Shown here: positions 9,427 to 19,747 of the stretch, piece by piece | How the letters are laid out: each line of letters opens with the position of its first letter | Numbering within the stretch: position 1 is the first letter of the stretch | NCBI RefSeq assembly: GCF_006740045.1 | Contig: NZ_AP019749.1 | Span: 2,499,001 to 2,563,000, forward strand | DNA length: 64,000 bases | Direction of reading: 5' to 3' | From: Comamonas terrigena NBRC 13299 | GTDB taxonomy: Bacteria > Pseudomonadota > Gammaproteobacteria > Burkholderiales > Burkholderiaceae_C | Notes under the pieces: generated by a model | What the model was told of the DNA's origin: nothing | The model's input: only the letters and a program-made list of their open reading frames with translations | The model's database searches: none | Made by a program: the position numbers and the translations under genes

Positions 9427-9449
9427 ACCCCTGCCCTGCGGGCAGGGGT
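9427..9449 (-). other. GC-rich hairpin between odhA and odhB
   Basis: ACCCCTGCCC and GGGCAGGGGT form a perfect 10-bp stem with a 3-base loop in the 63-base gap after odhA. On the minus strand no T tract follows directly, so mRNA 3'-end protection or pausing is likelier than full termination. Confidence 0.6.
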
Positions 9450-9459
9450 CGTCCCTGTA

Positions 9460-12339
9460 TTACTTGGTCAGGACAAAGCCCTTGAGCTTGCTGAACGCGC
9501 CTTCCACCAGAGCCTTTTGCTGCTCTTGGTGCAGGTGCGAGTAGCCCACCGCCGGCGATGCCGAGGCAGCGCGACCGGAGTAGCCCAGCTTCTGGCCTTC
9601 GACCATGTTTTCGTGGATGTTGTGCTGGATGAAGAACCAGGCGCCCTGGTTCTGTGGCTCGTCCTGGCACCACACGATGTCGGTGGCGTTGGGGAACTTC
9701 TTCAGCTCGGCAGCGAAAGCCTTGTGCGGGAAGGGATACAGCTGCTCGACGCGGATGATGGCCACGTCGTTGATTTCCTTCTCGACACGCTTCTTCACCA
9801 GGTCGTAGTACACCTTGCCCGAGCAAGCGATCACGCGCTTGACCTTGGCGGCGTTCTTCACCACGTTGGCATCCTGCTCGGTGATCACGGTCTGGAAAGC
9901 ACCCTTGGTGAATTCAGACAGCGGCGACGTGGCGTCCTTGTTACGCAGCAGCGACTTGGGTGTGAAGATGACCAGCGGCTTGCGCAGCTTGCGCACCATC
10001 TGACGACGCAGCACGTGGAAGATCTGGCTGGCCGTGGTCGGCTGCACGATCTGCATGTTGGTGTCGGCAGCCAGCTGCATGAAGCGCTCCAGGCGGGCCG
10101 AGCTGTGCTCGGGGCCCTGGCCTTCGTAGCCGTGCGGCAGCATCAGGGTCAGGCCGTTGACGCGGCCCCACTTCACTTCACCGGAGGCGATGAACTGGTC
10201 GATGACCACCTGGGCGCCGTTGGCAAAGTCGCCGAACTGGGCTTCCCAGATCACCAGGGTGTTGGGATCGTTGGAGGCATAGCCGTATTCGAAGCCCAGC
10301 ACTGCCTCTTCGGACAGGATGGAGTCGATCACGGTGAACGGAGCCTGGTTCTCGGCCACGTTGGCCAGCGGGATGTAGGTGCCTTCGCTCCACTTTTCAC
10401 GCTTTTGGTCGTGGATCACGGCGTGGCGGTGGGTGAAGGTACCGCGGCCGCTGTCCTCGCCGGACAGGCGCACGGGATAGCCCGAAGCCACCAGCGATGC
10501 GAAAGCCATGTGCTCGCCCATGCCCCAGTCCACGTTGACCTCGCCGCGGCCCATGGCGGCGCGGTCGTCATAGACCTTCTTCACCAGCGCGTGGGGGTTC
10601 ACGGTTTCGGGCAGCGTGGTGATCTTCTCGGCCAGACGCTTCCATTCGGTCAGCGGGATGGCGGTGTCACCGGCATCGGTCCACTTCTGGCCCAGGAACG
10701 GGCTCCAGTCCACGGCGTACTGGCTCTTGAAGTTGGTCAGCACCACTTCCTGGGTGTGACGGCCTTCGTCCATGGCGGCGCGGTAGGCCTTGGCCATGTC
10801 GTCGCCCAGGGACTCGCCCAGACCTTGCGCAGCCAGCTTGTCTGCGTACAGCTTGCGCGTGCCGGGGTGGGCAGCGATCTTCTTGTACATCAGCGGCTGG
10901 GTCAGCGCGGGGGTGTCCTGCTCGTTGTGGCCCAGCTTGCGGAAGCAGACAATGTCCACCACCACGTCCTGCTGGAACTCCATGCGGTATTCCAGTGCCA
11001 GCTGCATGCACAGCGCCACGGCTTCGGGATCGTCACCATTCACGTGCAGCACGGGCGACTCCACCATCTTCACGATGTCCGTGCAGTAGGTGGTGGAGCC
11101 CTTGTCGCGGGGGTCGGAGGTGGTGAAACCGATCTGGTTGTTGATGATGATGTGGACCGTGCCGCCAGTGGAATAACCACGGGTCTGCATCAGCGCCAGG
11201 GTTTCCTGGTTCACGCCCTGGCCGGCAAAAGCGGCATCACCGTGCACCAGCACCGGCAGCACTTGCTTGCCGTGCGGGTCGGCGCGACGGTCCATGCGCG
11301 AACGCACCGAACCTTCGACCACGGGGTTGACGATTTCCAGGTGGGAAGGGTTGAAAGCCAGCGACAGGTGCACGGGGCCGCCTGCGGTGGACACATCGGA
11401 GCTGAAGCCCTGGTGGTACTTCACGTCACCAGCGGTCAGCTCTTCGGGAGCAGTGTGATCGAACTCGGCGAACAGGTCCTTGGGCATCTTGCCCAGGGTG
11501 TTGACCAGCACGTTCAGGCGGCCGCGGTGGGCCATGCCGATCACGACTTCCTGCACGCCCGTCTGGCCGCTGGCGTTGATCAGCTCGTCCATCGCGACGA
11601 TGAAGGACTCACCGCCTTCCAGCGAGAAGCGCTTCTGGCCCACGTACTTGGTGTGCAGATAGCGTTCCAGACCTTCGGCTGCCGTCAGGCGGTCCAGAAT
11701 GCGCTTTTTCTTGGCAGCATCGAAGACGGGTTTGGAGCGGATGGTTTCCAGCTTCTGCTGCCACCAGCGCTTTTGCGCCTGGTCCGTGGCATACATGTAC
11801 TCGACACCGATGGTGCCGCAGTAGGTTTCGCGCAGAGCGTTCATCAGCTCGCGCAAGGACATGGTTTCCTTGCCGAAGAAGGTGTTGCCCACGTTGAACA
11901 CGACTTCCTGGTCGGCATCGGTGAAGCCGTAGAACGCAGGTTCGAGTTCGGGAATGTCAGGACGTTCGGTGCGCTTGAGCGGATCCAGATCGGCCCAGCG
12001 CTGGCCCACATTGCGGTAAGCGGCAATCAGCTGCTGCACGGCAGTGCGCTTGCGACCCAGCTCGGAATCGGCGCCGGAAGCCTGGACCACCTTGGTGCCG
12101 CCTTGCTTGGCGCGTTCAGCGAACGCGTTGATCACGGGCAGATGGGGAACATCCTTGGCGTTGGTGCCATCGGCGGCAGGCACATGCTGCAGCGCATCAA
12201 AGTATTCACGCCACGAATCCGGCACGCTGCCGGGATTGGCCAAATAGTTTTCGTACATCTCTTCGACATAGGGCGCGTTGCCGCCGAAGAGATAGGTGTT
12301 GCCTTGGTAGGCTTGGTAAACAGATGGCTGATCGCTCAT
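9460..12339 (-). CDS. odhA: 2-oxoglutarate dehydrogenase E1 component
   Basis: Thiamine-diphosphate decarboxylase of the TCA cycle that converts 2-oxoglutarate and passes the succinyl group to OdhB lipoate. The 959-aa protein begins MSDQPSVYQAYQGNTYLFGG, with the E1o-type N-terminal segment YVEEMYENYLANPGSVPDSWREYF that docks E1 to the core. The ThDP site is visible in HGDAAFAGQGVNQETLAL and IINNQIGFTTS. GMAHRGRLNVLVNTLGK and the C-terminal transketolase-like domain (WGMGEHMAFASLVASG) follow. It is the first gene of odhA-odhB-lpdA. Its 5' region (12340-12563) is shared with the divergent AI-2E family gene. Confidence 0.97.
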   Translation of the reverse strand: MSDQPSVYQAYQGNTYLFGGNAPYVEEMYENYLANPGSVPDSWREYFDALQHVPAADGTNAKDVPHLPVINAFAERAKQGGTKVVQASGADSELGRKRTAVQQLIAAYRNVGQRWADLDPLKRTERPDIPELEPAFYGFTDADQEVVFNVGNTFFGKETMSLRELMNALRETYCGTIGVEYMYATDQAQKRWWQQKLETIRSKPVFDAAKKKRILDRLTAAEGLERYLHTKYVGQKRFSLEGGESFIVAMDELINASGQTGVQEVVIGMAHRGRLNVLVNTLGKMPKDLFAEFDHTAPEELTAGDVKYHQGFSSDVSTAGGPVHLSLAFNPSHLEIVNPVVEGSVRSRMDRRADPHGKQVLPVLVHGDAAFAGQGVNQETLALMQTRGYSTGGTVHIIINNQIGFTTSDPRDKGSTTYCTDIVKMVESPVLHVNGDDPEAVALCMQLALEYRMEFQQDVVVDIVCFRKLGHNEQDTPALTQPLMYKKIAAHPGTRKLYADKLAAQGLGESLGDDMAKAYRAAMDEGRHTQEVVLTNFKSQYAVDWSPFLGQKWTDAGDTAIPLTEWKRLAEKITTLPETVNPHALVKKVYDDRAAMGRGEVNVDWGMGEHMAFASLVASGYPVRLSGEDSGRGTFTHRHAVIHDQKREKWSEGTYIPLANVAENQAPFTVIDSILSEEAVLGFEYGYASNDPNTLVIWEAQFGDFANGAQVVIDQFIASGEVKWGRVNGLTLMLPHGYEGQGPEHSSARLERFMQLAADTNMQIVQPTTASQIFHVLRRQMVRKLRKPLVIFTPKSLLRNKDATSPLSEFTKGAFQTVITEQDANVVKNAAKVKRVIACSGKVYYDLVKKRVEKEINDVAIIRVEQLYPFPHKAFAAELKKFPNATDIVWCQDEPQNQGAWFFIQHNIHENMVEGQKLGYSGRAASASPAVGYSHLHQEQQKALVEGAFSKLKGFVLTK

Positions 12340-12563
12340 ATTCCGCTGACCTCCGCTTTCCTGGGGAAAGCCTTAGCTGGTTGGTAAACCTTCCGCGACA
12401 CGGCTGTACCGGATGGCGGATGCGACTGTGGCTGGGGAAGGGCCTGTTGTTGCGTCCGTCATTGTGCCACCGAATGCCGTGTCGTTCCGAAAGGCGGACA
12501 CAGCTTAAACGCTGCCTGCTTCGCTTACATTCCCATATCCCCTTAGTTTGCAGGCCTGCCTCC

Positions 12564-13631
12564 ATGCACATGCGCTCGGAAAACGCCAACAAGTACACCT
12601 TTGCGCTGCTGCTGGCAGCCGTCACCCTCGGTTTCCTGACCATCCTCTGGCCTTTCGTGGGCGCGGTGTTCTGGGCCGTGGTGCTGGCCATCCTGTTCCA
12701 GCCGCTGAACCGCCGCCTGCTGGCCCGCATGCCCCGGTACCCGAACTCCGCCACCCTCCTCACCTTGCTGCTGTGCCTGCTGGTAGTCATCCTGCCGCTG
12801 ATCGCCATCACCCTGTCGGTGATCCAGGAAGCCGCGTCCGTCTACCACCGCATGAGCTCGGGCCAGATGAATCTGGTCACCTATATCCAGCAGATCAAGG
12901 CCGCCTTGCCGGACTGGGCCCTGGACATCCTGGACCGGCTCAACCTCAGCACCCTGACGGAAATCCAGCAGCGCCTGGCGGTGGTGGCCGGCGAAGCCGC
13001 CAAATCCTTTGCCACCAAGGCCGTCAACCTGGGCCAGGGCACCCTGAGCTTTGTGGTGGGCTTCGGCATCATGCTGTACCTGCTGTTCTTTCTGCTGCGC
13101 GACGGCACCAAGCTGGCCCCACGCATCCGCGACGCCATTCCGCTGGACCGCGAGCACAAGACCCAGCTGCTGAGCAAGTTCACCACCGTCATCAAGGCCA
13201 CCGTCAAAGGCAATCTGGCCGTAGCCGCTGCCCAGGGCGCGCTGGGCGGCCTGATTTTCTGGATACTGGACATTGACGCCCCGGTGCTCTGGGGCGTGCT
13301 GATGGCCTTCCTGTCCCTGCTGCCCGCCGTGGGTGCGGGCCTGATCTGGGGCCCGGTGGCGATTTACTTCCTGGCCACCGGCAGCTGGAGCCAGGGCCTG
13401 ATCCTGACCGCCTACGGCATTTTGGTCATCGGCCTGGTCGACAACATCCTGCGCCCCCTGCTGGTGGGCAAGGACACCAAGATGCCCGACTACGTGGTGC
13501 TGATCTCCACATTGGGCGGAATGTCCCTTTTTGGCCTGTCCGGTTTTGTCGTGGGCCCGGCCATTGCAGCCCTTTTCATGGCCACCTGGGATATTTACGC
13601 CCCGCCAGCCGCCGAAAATACGCCCAGATAG
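12564..13631 (+). CDS. AI-2E transporter (PerM/YdiK) family permease
   Basis: A 355-aa inner membrane protein of the AI-2E transporter family (PerM, TqsA, YdiK relatives), some of which move autoinducer-2 or act as Na+/H+ or other exporters; the substrate cannot be read from sequence. The hydrophobic segments fit about 7-8 helices: a pair near the N terminus (FALLLAAVTLGFLTILWPFVGAVFW split by a short turn), VVILPLIAITLSVI, then after a soluble loop (about residues 90-170) VVGFGIMLYLLFFLLRDG and four C-terminal helices. The family motif is visible as GLVDNILRPLLVG. The ATG at 12564 was chosen because it opens directly into the first membrane helix; the frame is open for 80 further codons upstream. 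Confidence 0.85.
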   Translation: MHMRSENANKYTFALLLAAVTLGFLTILWPFVGAVFWAVVLAILFQPLNRRLLARMPRYPNSATLLTLLLCLLVVILPLIAITLSVIQEAASVYHRMSSGQMNLVTYIQQIKAALPDWALDILDRLNLSTLTEIQQRLAVVAGEAAKSFATKAVNLGQGTLSFVVGFGIMLYLLFFLLRDGTKLAPRIRDAIPLDREHKTQLLSKFTTVIKATVKGNLAVAAAQGALGGLIFWILDIDAPVLWGVLMAFLSLLPAVGAGLIWGPVAIYFLATGSWSQGLILTAYGILVIGLVDNILRPLLVGKDTKMPDYVVLISTLGGMSLFGLSGFVVGPAIAALFMATWDIYAPPAAENTPR

Positions 13632-13684
13632 TTACACCTGATACGCGGGCTTATCACCGCACAGATGGAAATACCCTCTTCACC

Positions 13685-13725
13685 AGGCCGACCTCGGGAC
13701 TTCCCTAGGTCGGCTTGTCTTTTTG
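13685..13725 (+). terminator. Rho-independent terminator after the AI-2E family gene
   Basis: GCCGACCT and AGGTCGGC form an 8-bp stem (10 with a G-U pair), followed by TTGTCTTTTT. The remaining 209 bases to fdnG at 13935 form its leader and presumably hold its promoter; I see no convincing -35/-10 pair there. Confidence 0.8.
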
Positions 13726-13934
13726 TGGTCCACAGTCTTATTTGCAGCCTGGGCGTACTGGAAAGCCCAGAGCAGCAATGGAACCGGCAGCCATTCGCAG
13801 GAATACATAACCTACATAAAACACCGCGTGCAGCAATCCCGAGAAGAGTGACCGAGAACCTGAACTCCTGCGTCTTATATAAGTTGCCGGACCTAGAATG
13901 CGCCCCACAAGCGTCAAGTTAAAAAAGGTAACCC

Positions 13935-16900
13935 ATGGTGCAATTCTCCAGACGCCAGTTCATGAAAGTGACTGGTTCGAGTCTGGCGGCATCCAGCTTG
14001 GCAGTGATGGGCTTCTCGCCCACCGCCGCCCTAGCGGAGGTCCGTCAGTTCAAGCTGGCCGCCGCCACCGTCACTCGGCAGACGTGTACGTACTGCTCGG
14101 TCGGCTGCGGCATTTTGATGTATTCCTACAGCGATGGCACCAAGAATGCCAAGCTGTCGGTCATGCACGTCGAAGGGGATCCGGACCATCCGGTGAACCG
14201 CGGCACGCTGTGCCCCAAGGGCGCATCGCTGCTGGACTTCGTGCACAGCCCCAACCGCCTCAAGTACCCCGAATACCGCGCCCCCGGCTCGACCGAGTGG
14301 AAGCGCCTGTCCTGGGATGAGGCTCTGACCCGCGTCGCCAAGCTCCTCAAGGAAGACCGCGACGCCAATTTCGTTGAAAAGAACGAAAAGGGCCAGACGG
14401 TGAACCGTTGGCTCACCACCGGCATGCTGGCCGCTTCGGCCTCCAGCAACGAAGCCGGCTACGTTACGCACAAAGTGGCCCGTTCCTGGGGCCTGCTCGC
14501 ACTCGATAACCAAGCACGTGTCTGACACGGCCCGACGGTGGCAGGTCTTGCCCCGACGTTTGGCCGTGGAGCGATGACGAACCATTGGGTCGACATTCGC
14601 AACGCGGACGTTATCTTGATCATGGGCGGTAATGCCGCCGAAGCACACCCCTGCGGCTTCAAGTGGGTGACCGAAGCGAAGGAGCACAACAATGCTCACT
14701 TCATGGTGGTCGATCCGCGCTTCAACCGCTCGGCATCCGTGGCCGATTTCTACGCCCCCATCCGTTCGGGCTCCGATATCGTGTTCCTGGGTGGTGTGAT
14801 CAACTATCTGCTGACCAACGACCGCATCCACCACGAATATGTGAAGAACTACACGGACTTCACGTTCATCGTGCGCGAGGACTTTGCGTTCGACGAAGGC
14901 ATCTTCTCGGGCTACAACCCCGAAAAGCGCACCTACGACAAGTCCACCTGGGACTATGAACTGGGTGAAGACGGCTTCGTGAAGGTCGACCCCACGCTGC
15001 AGCATCCCCGCTGCGTGTACCAGTGGCTCAAGCGCCACTACGCCAGCTACACCCCTGAGAAGGTGGAAAGCATCTGCGGCACGCCCAAGGAAAAGTTCCT
15101 GCACGTGGCAGAGAAGCTCGCCTCCACAGCGGAAGCCGGCCGTGTCGCCACCATCATGTACGCCCTGGGCTGGACACAGCACACCACCGGCGCACAGATG
15201 CTGCGTACCGGTGCCATGATCCAGCTGCTGCTGGGCAACATCGGTATCGCTGGCGGCGGCATGAACGCGCTGCGCGGCCACTCCAACATCCAGGGCCTGA
15301 CGGACCTGGGCATTCTGTCTGCTTCGCTGCCAGGTTACCTGACGCTACCGAACGAAGCCGAACAGGAGTACGACAAGTACATCGCCGCGCGCACGCCCAA
15401 GGCACTGCGTCCGGGCCAGATGAACTACTGGTCGAACACGCCCAAGTTCCACGTCAGCCTGATGAAGGCGTGGTGGGGCCCTGCCGCCACGGCGGAAAAC
15501 AACTGGGCGTTCGACTACCTGCCCAAGCTGGACAAGCAGTACGACATGCTGCAGGTCTTCGACCTGATGAACCAGGGCAAGATCAATGGCTACATCGCCC
15601 AGGGCTTCAACCCCCTGGCGGCGCTGGCCAACAGCAACAACGTGCGCAACGGCCTGAAGAAGCTGAAGTTCCTGGTGGTCATGGATCCCCTGACCACCGA
15701 GACTTCGGAATTCTGGAAGAACCACGGCGAATTCAACGACGTGGATTCCGCTTCCATCCAGACCGAGGTGTTCCGTCTGCCCACCACCTGCTTTGCCGAA
15801 GAAGACGGCGCTGTCGTCAGCTCTTCGCGCGTGCTGCAGTGGCACTGGAAGGCGGCCGAGCCCCCAGGAGAGGCCAAGACCGACATCGCCATCATGTCGG
15901 CCCTGCACCTGCGCCTGAAGAAGCTGTATGAGACGGAAGGCGGCAAGTTCCCCGACCCGATCACCAAGCTCTACTGGCCGTACGCACAGCCCGCACACCC
16001 GTCTTCCGAGGAAATCGCCAAGGAATACAACGGCCGTGCACTGGTCGACCTGACCGACGCCGAAGGCAAGGTCATCCGCAAGGCGGGTGAACAGCTGGCA
16101 GGCTTTGGTGAAATGCGCGACGACGGCTCCACACTGGGTGGTTGCTGGATCTGGGCCGGCAGCTGGACGTCTTCGGGCAACCAGATGGCCCGCCGCGACA
16201 ACAGCGACCCCACGGGCATCGGCAACACGCTGAACTGGGCCTGGGCCTGGCCGGCCAACCGCCGCGTGCTGTACAACCGTGCATCCTGCGACCGCGAAGG
16301 CAAGCCGTTCAACCCGAACCGCGTGCTGATCAAGTGGAATGGCAAGAACTGGGGCGGCGCCGACGTGCCCGACATGGGCCCGACCATGCCGCCCGAAACG
16401 ACCAACCCGTTCATCATGAACCCCGAAGGTGTGGCACGTCTGTTCGCACGCAAGGGCATGAACGAAGGTCCGTTCCCCACCCACTACGAGGCGTTTGACA
16501 ACCCGCTCGGCTACAACCCCATGTACCCGAAGAACAAGCTGGCTGTCATCAACCCTGCCATGCGCATCTTTGACTCCGTCAAGGATTCCGCCGGCACGGC
16601 CGCCGAGTACCCGCACGTGGGCACCACCTACCGCCTGACCGAGCACTTCCACTACTGGACCAAGCACGTGCACCTGAACAACATCGTTCAGCCCGAGCAG
16701 TTCGTGGAAATCGGCGAGGCGCTGGCCAAGGAGCTGGGCATCGAGACCGGCCAAAAGGTCAAGGTGTCGTCCAAGCGCGGCTTCGTCAAGGCTGCGGCCG
16801 TGGTGACCAAGCGCATCAAGCCGATGCAGATCGACGGCAAGACCATCCACCACGTGGGTGTGCCTATCCACTGGGGCTTCTCGTCCCAGGGCCGCAAGGG

Positions 16901-16994
16901 CTACATGGCCAACAACCTGACCGCCTCGGTCGGTGACGGCAATAGCTTGACCCCTGAATCCAAGACCTTCCTCGTGAAGGTTGAGAAGGCTTAA
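13935..16994 (+). CDS. fdnG: Formate dehydrogenase catalytic subunit, selenocysteine-containing
   Basis: Molybdenum bis-MGD formate dehydrogenase alpha subunit (FdnG/FdoG type), exported to the periplasm, where it oxidises formate and feeds electrons to quinone through FdnH and FdnI. The gene is 1019 codons long when the in-frame TGA at 14523-14525 is read as selenocysteine, residue 197. The context QARV-U-HGPTVAGLAPTFGRG is the E. coli active site almost residue for residue. The N terminus carries a twin-arginine signal (SRRQFMKVTG). A [4Fe-4S] motif C51-x2-C54-x3-C58 with a downstream CPKG follows. The C-terminal MGD domain includes HVGVPIHWGFSSQG. Length matches E. coli FdnG (1015 aa). Automatic gene callers tend to split it at the TGA into 13935-14525 and 14538-16994; it is one gene. 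The SD is AAGG, about 6 bases before the ATG. Confidence 0.96.
14523..14568 (+). promoter_or_regulatory. Bacterial SECIS element of fdnG
   Basis: Directly after the UGA, CACGGCC (14526-14532) pairs with GGCCGTG (14562-14568). An apical stem GGCA/TGCC (14540-14543 with 14549-14552) closes the loop GGTCT, which carries the bulge-and-GU feature recognised by the SelB C-terminal domain. Position and loop sequence agree with the known E. coli fdhF/fdnG elements. Confidence 0.88.
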
Positions 16995-17004
16995 GGAGTA
17001 GCTG

Positions 17005-17934
17005 ATGTCTTCAACCATGTCCCTTGATATCAAGCGCCGCTCCGCGACGACCACCCCTGCCCCCAGTGCGCGCGAAACGCACAGCGGCGAGGTGGCCAAG
17101 CTGATCGACGTCTCCAAATGCATCGGCTGCAAGGCGTGCCAGACAGCCTGCATGGAGTGGAACGATCTGCGCGACGAAATCGGCACGGCAGCAGCCGGCG
17201 TCTACGACAACCCGACCGATCTGACCGATCAGTCGTGGACCGTGATGCGGTTCACCGAGTACGAGAACGAAGCGACCGGCAACCTCGAATGGTTGATCCG
17301 CAAGGACGGCTGCATGCACTGCGAAGACCCGGGCTGCCTGAAGGCCTGCCCTTCCCCCGGGGCCATCGTGCAGTACAGCAACGGCATCGTGGACTTCCAG
17401 CAGGACCAGTGCGTCGGTTGCGGCTACTGCGTCACCGGCTGCCCATTCAACATCCCCCGCATCTCGAAGAAGGACCACAAGGCGTACAAGTGCACCCTGT
17501 GTTCTGACCGCGTGGCGGTGGGTCGCGAACCGGCCTGCGTCAAGACCTGCCCGACCGGCGCCATCATGTTTGGCACCAAGGAAGCCATGAAGGACCAGGC
17601 CGCCCACCGTGTGGTCGACCTGAAAAACCGTGGCTTCGACCAGGCAGGCCTGTACGACCCGCAAGGCGTGGGCGGCACCCACGTCATGTACGTGCTGCAC
17701 CATGCGGACAAGCCCTCCCTCTACAAAGGCCTGCCGGACGATCCCAAGATCAGTCCCATGGTCGCACTGTGGAAGGGCGTGGCCAAGCCTCTGGCCATGG
17801 CCGCACTGGGCGCCGCTGCCGTGGGCAGCCTGTTCCACTACATCACCAAGGGCCCGAACGACGTGTCCAAGGAGCTGGAAGATGAAATGGAACGCAAGGA
17901 CGCCGAAGCGCTGAATAAGGAGTCTGGCAAATGA
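17005..17934 (+). CDS. fdnH: Formate dehydrogenase iron-sulfur (beta) subunit
   Basis: Electron-transfer subunit with four [4Fe-4S] clusters linking FdnG to the cytochrome b subunit. In 309 aa the cysteine motifs appear in ferredoxin order: [41 protein letters not shown] and CTLCSDR...[10 protein letters not shown] single C-terminal membrane anchor ([19 protein letters not shown], about residues 262-280) precedes a short charged tail, as in E. coli FdnH. It has no signal peptide of its own, so it is expected to be co-exported with FdnG by Tat. It starts 10 bases after the fdnG stop and overlaps fdnI by 4 bases (ATGA). Confidence 0.95.
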   Translation: MSSTMSLDIKRRSATTTPAPSARETHSGEVAKLIDVSKCIGCKACQTACMEWNDLRDEIGTAAAGVYDNPTDLTDQSWTVMRFTEYENEATGNLEWLIRKDGCMHCEDPGCLKACPSPGAIVQYSNGIVDFQQDQCVGCGYCVTGCPFNIPRISKKDHKAYKCTLCSDRVAVGREPACVKTCPTGAIMFGTKEAMKDQAAHRVVDLKNRGFDQAGLYDPQGVGGTHVMYVLHHADKPSLYKGLPDDPKISPMVALWKGVAKPLAMAALGAAAVGSLFHYITKGPNDVSKELEDEMERKDAEALNKESGK

Positions 17935-18557
17935 AACGCAATCCCCGCGACCTCGTGCGCTACAACGCATCGGAGCGCGCCAACCACTGGGTGGTCGGCA
18001 TTTGCTTCATCTTGCTGGCCCTGTCCGGCCTGGCGTTCTTCCACCCGGCGTTCTTCCCGCTGACCCAGCTGTTCGGCGGTGGTCCGTGGAGCCGCATCCT
18101 GCACCCCTACATCGGGGTGGTGATGGCGCTGTTCTTCATCGTCATGGCCTGCCGTTTTGCCAAGCTCAACATCGTGGAACCCCGCGACATTGACTGGCTC
18201 AAGAACGTCAACAAGATGATCGACGGCGACGACCACGACATGCCCGAACAAGGCAAGTACAACGGCGGTCAGAAGCTGTTGTTCTGGGGCCTGGTCATCG
18301 GCATGGCGCTGATCACCATCACCGGCGTGCTGATGTGGCGCGCCTGGTGGAACCTGCCGGTGGGCGTGGTGCGTGCCGCTTCGGTGGTGCACGCCATTGC
18401 GGCCGTGTGGATGATCGGCCTGATCATCATGCACGTATATGCGGCTATTTGGACCCGCGGCACCATCCGTGCCATGCTCTATGGCACAGTCACCCGTGCC
18501 TGGGCCAAGCAGCATCACCGCGGCTGGTATCGCAAGATGACCGGCGACAACGACTAA
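17931..18557 (+). CDS. fdnI: Formate dehydrogenase cytochrome b556 (gamma) subunit
   Basis: Inner-membrane di-heme cytochrome b that passes electrons from FdnH to quinone. The 208-aa protein has four hydrophobic helices: near residues 18-36 ([19 protein letters not shown]), 58-77 ([17 protein letters not shown]), 113-132 ([21 protein letters not shown]) and 148-170 ([21 protein letters not shown]). Histidines in [20 protein letters not shown] and IMHVYAA are the likely heme ligands. Length is typical of FdnI/FdoI. Translation is coupled to fdnH through the ATGA overlap. Confidence 0.94.
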   Translation: MKRNPRDLVRYNASERANHWVVGICFILLALSGLAFFHPAFFPLTQLFGGGPWSRILHPYIGVVMALFFIVMACRFAKLNIVEPRDIDWLKNVNKMIDGDDHDMPEQGKYNGGQKLLFWGLVIGMALITITGVLMWRAWWNLPVGVVRAASVVHAIAAVWMIGLIIMHVYAAIWTRGTIRAMLYGTVTRAWAKQHHRGWYRKMTGDND

Positions 18558-18658
18558 AAAACAGGGGCACTCCTCCTCAGCCCCTCCTCATTGACGCTTG
18601 TTGACTGCCGCCGGCTGCCTTCACGGGCTGCCGGCGGCCTTCATTGAGAACCACACAA

Positions 18659-19633
18659 ATGCAGCAACGTATCCTCCAACCCGGCGAAATCGAAGCGCTG
18701 GACAAGACCTCCTTCCCCCGCATCCTGCTGCCGCAGGTCGCCAGCCTGTTCAGCGAACGCGCGGCCCGCCTGCGCCAGCTGGCCGACGGCAACCCCATCG
18801 CCGACTACCTGCAGTTCGCCGCCAAGATCGTCGACGCCCAGCAGGCCGCTGCCAGCAGCGTGGAACTGGCGCCGCTGGACACCAGCACCATCGAACGCGC
18901 CCAGCAGCACTCCATGCCGCTGCTGCCCGCCGCCGAGCATGTGGACCCCGCCTGGCACGCCGTGCTGCACAGCATGCTGGAAACCCTCTCCAGCGCCGAA
19001 GGCCTGCCCGCACCGCTGCAACCGCTGATCACCGAGCTGCGCAACCTGCCGGACGCCGAGCGCAACGACATTGCCGCCAAGCTGCTGCAAAAAGAAGTGG
19101 CAGCACGCCACATTGGCATGGCGCCGTTCATCATGGCCGCGCTGCAGGTCACCTACGCCCGCCGCGCCGCTGCACTGAACCCCGTGGACGTGCCCTACAC
19201 CGACCCGGCCAGCATCTGCCCCGTCTGCGCCAGCGAACCCGTGGCCAGCGTGCTGCGCATCGGCGGCAAGGCCAACGGCCACCGCTACCTGCACTGCGGC
19301 ACCTGCTGCACCGAATGGCACATGGTGCGCGTCAAGTGCTCGCACTGCGAATCCACCAAGGGCATCCACTACGAAACCATCGAAGGCAGCAAGGACGTGG
19401 TCACCGCTGAAACCTGCGATGAATGCGGCACCTACCGCAAGGTGGTCAACCAGGAAAAAGACCCGTTCGCCGAGCCCCTGGCCGACGACCTGGCCAGCCT
19501 GATGCTGGACCTGCTGATGAGCGAGCAGACCCGCTTCCAGCGCGCCAGCGCCAACCCGCTGCTGTATGTGGCCGTGGCCGAAGCGCAGGACGCAGACCAG
19601 CCCCAGGACGGGCTGATCGATCCGGCACAATAA
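18659..19633 (+). CDS. fdhE: Formate dehydrogenase accessory protein FdhE
   Basis: Cytoplasmic iron-binding rubredoxin-like chaperone that checks or matures Tat-exported formate dehydrogenase before export. The protein is 324 aa. Its N-terminal half is helical, and its C-terminal half carries the characteristic CxxC pairs: CPVC, HCGTCCTEW, CSHC and CDECG. The start MQQRILQPGEIEALD is preceded by GAGAA; a TTG five codons upstream is less likely. It lies 101 bases after fdnI in the same direction, as in other fdn/fdo operons. FdhD, the sulfur-transfer factor also needed for FDH activity, is not in this window. Confidence 0.92.
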   Translation: MQQRILQPGEIEALDKTSFPRILLPQVASLFSERAARLRQLADGNPIADYLQFAAKIVDAQQAAASSVELAPLDTSTIERAQQHSMPLLPAAEHVDPAWHAVLHSMLETLSSAEGLPAPLQPLITELRNLPDAERNDIAAKLLQKEVAARHIGMAPFIMAALQVTYARRAAALNPVDVPYTDPASICPVCASEPVASVLRIGGKANGHRYLHCGTCCTEWHMVRVKCSHCESTKGIHYETIEGSKDVVTAETCDECGTYRKVVNQEKDPFAEPLADDLASLMLDLLMSEQTRFQRASANPLLYVAVAEAQDADQPQDGLIDPAQ

Positions 19634-19747
19634 GCCCCAGTCTGCGGCCGGAGCGCCTGACAAGGCTGCGCTCTCCCGCACACCACGCCGGGCCGCCCCG
19701 TGGCGGCCCGTTTTCATTTTCCCGACTGCACCTTGCCGAGACTGCCT

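Noticed and set aside
8242..12387. A 1381-codon plus-strand open frame across the odhA/odhB region
   Set aside because: It is antisense to the well-conserved odhA and odhB, His/Gly/Gln-rich, and has no recognisable domain. Long antisense frames are expected in high-G+C DNA with strong third-position bias.
14523..14525. Nonsense mutation or sequencing error splitting fdnG
   Set aside because: The TGA is at the known selenocysteine site with a SECIS hairpin, and the genome encodes the Sec machinery.
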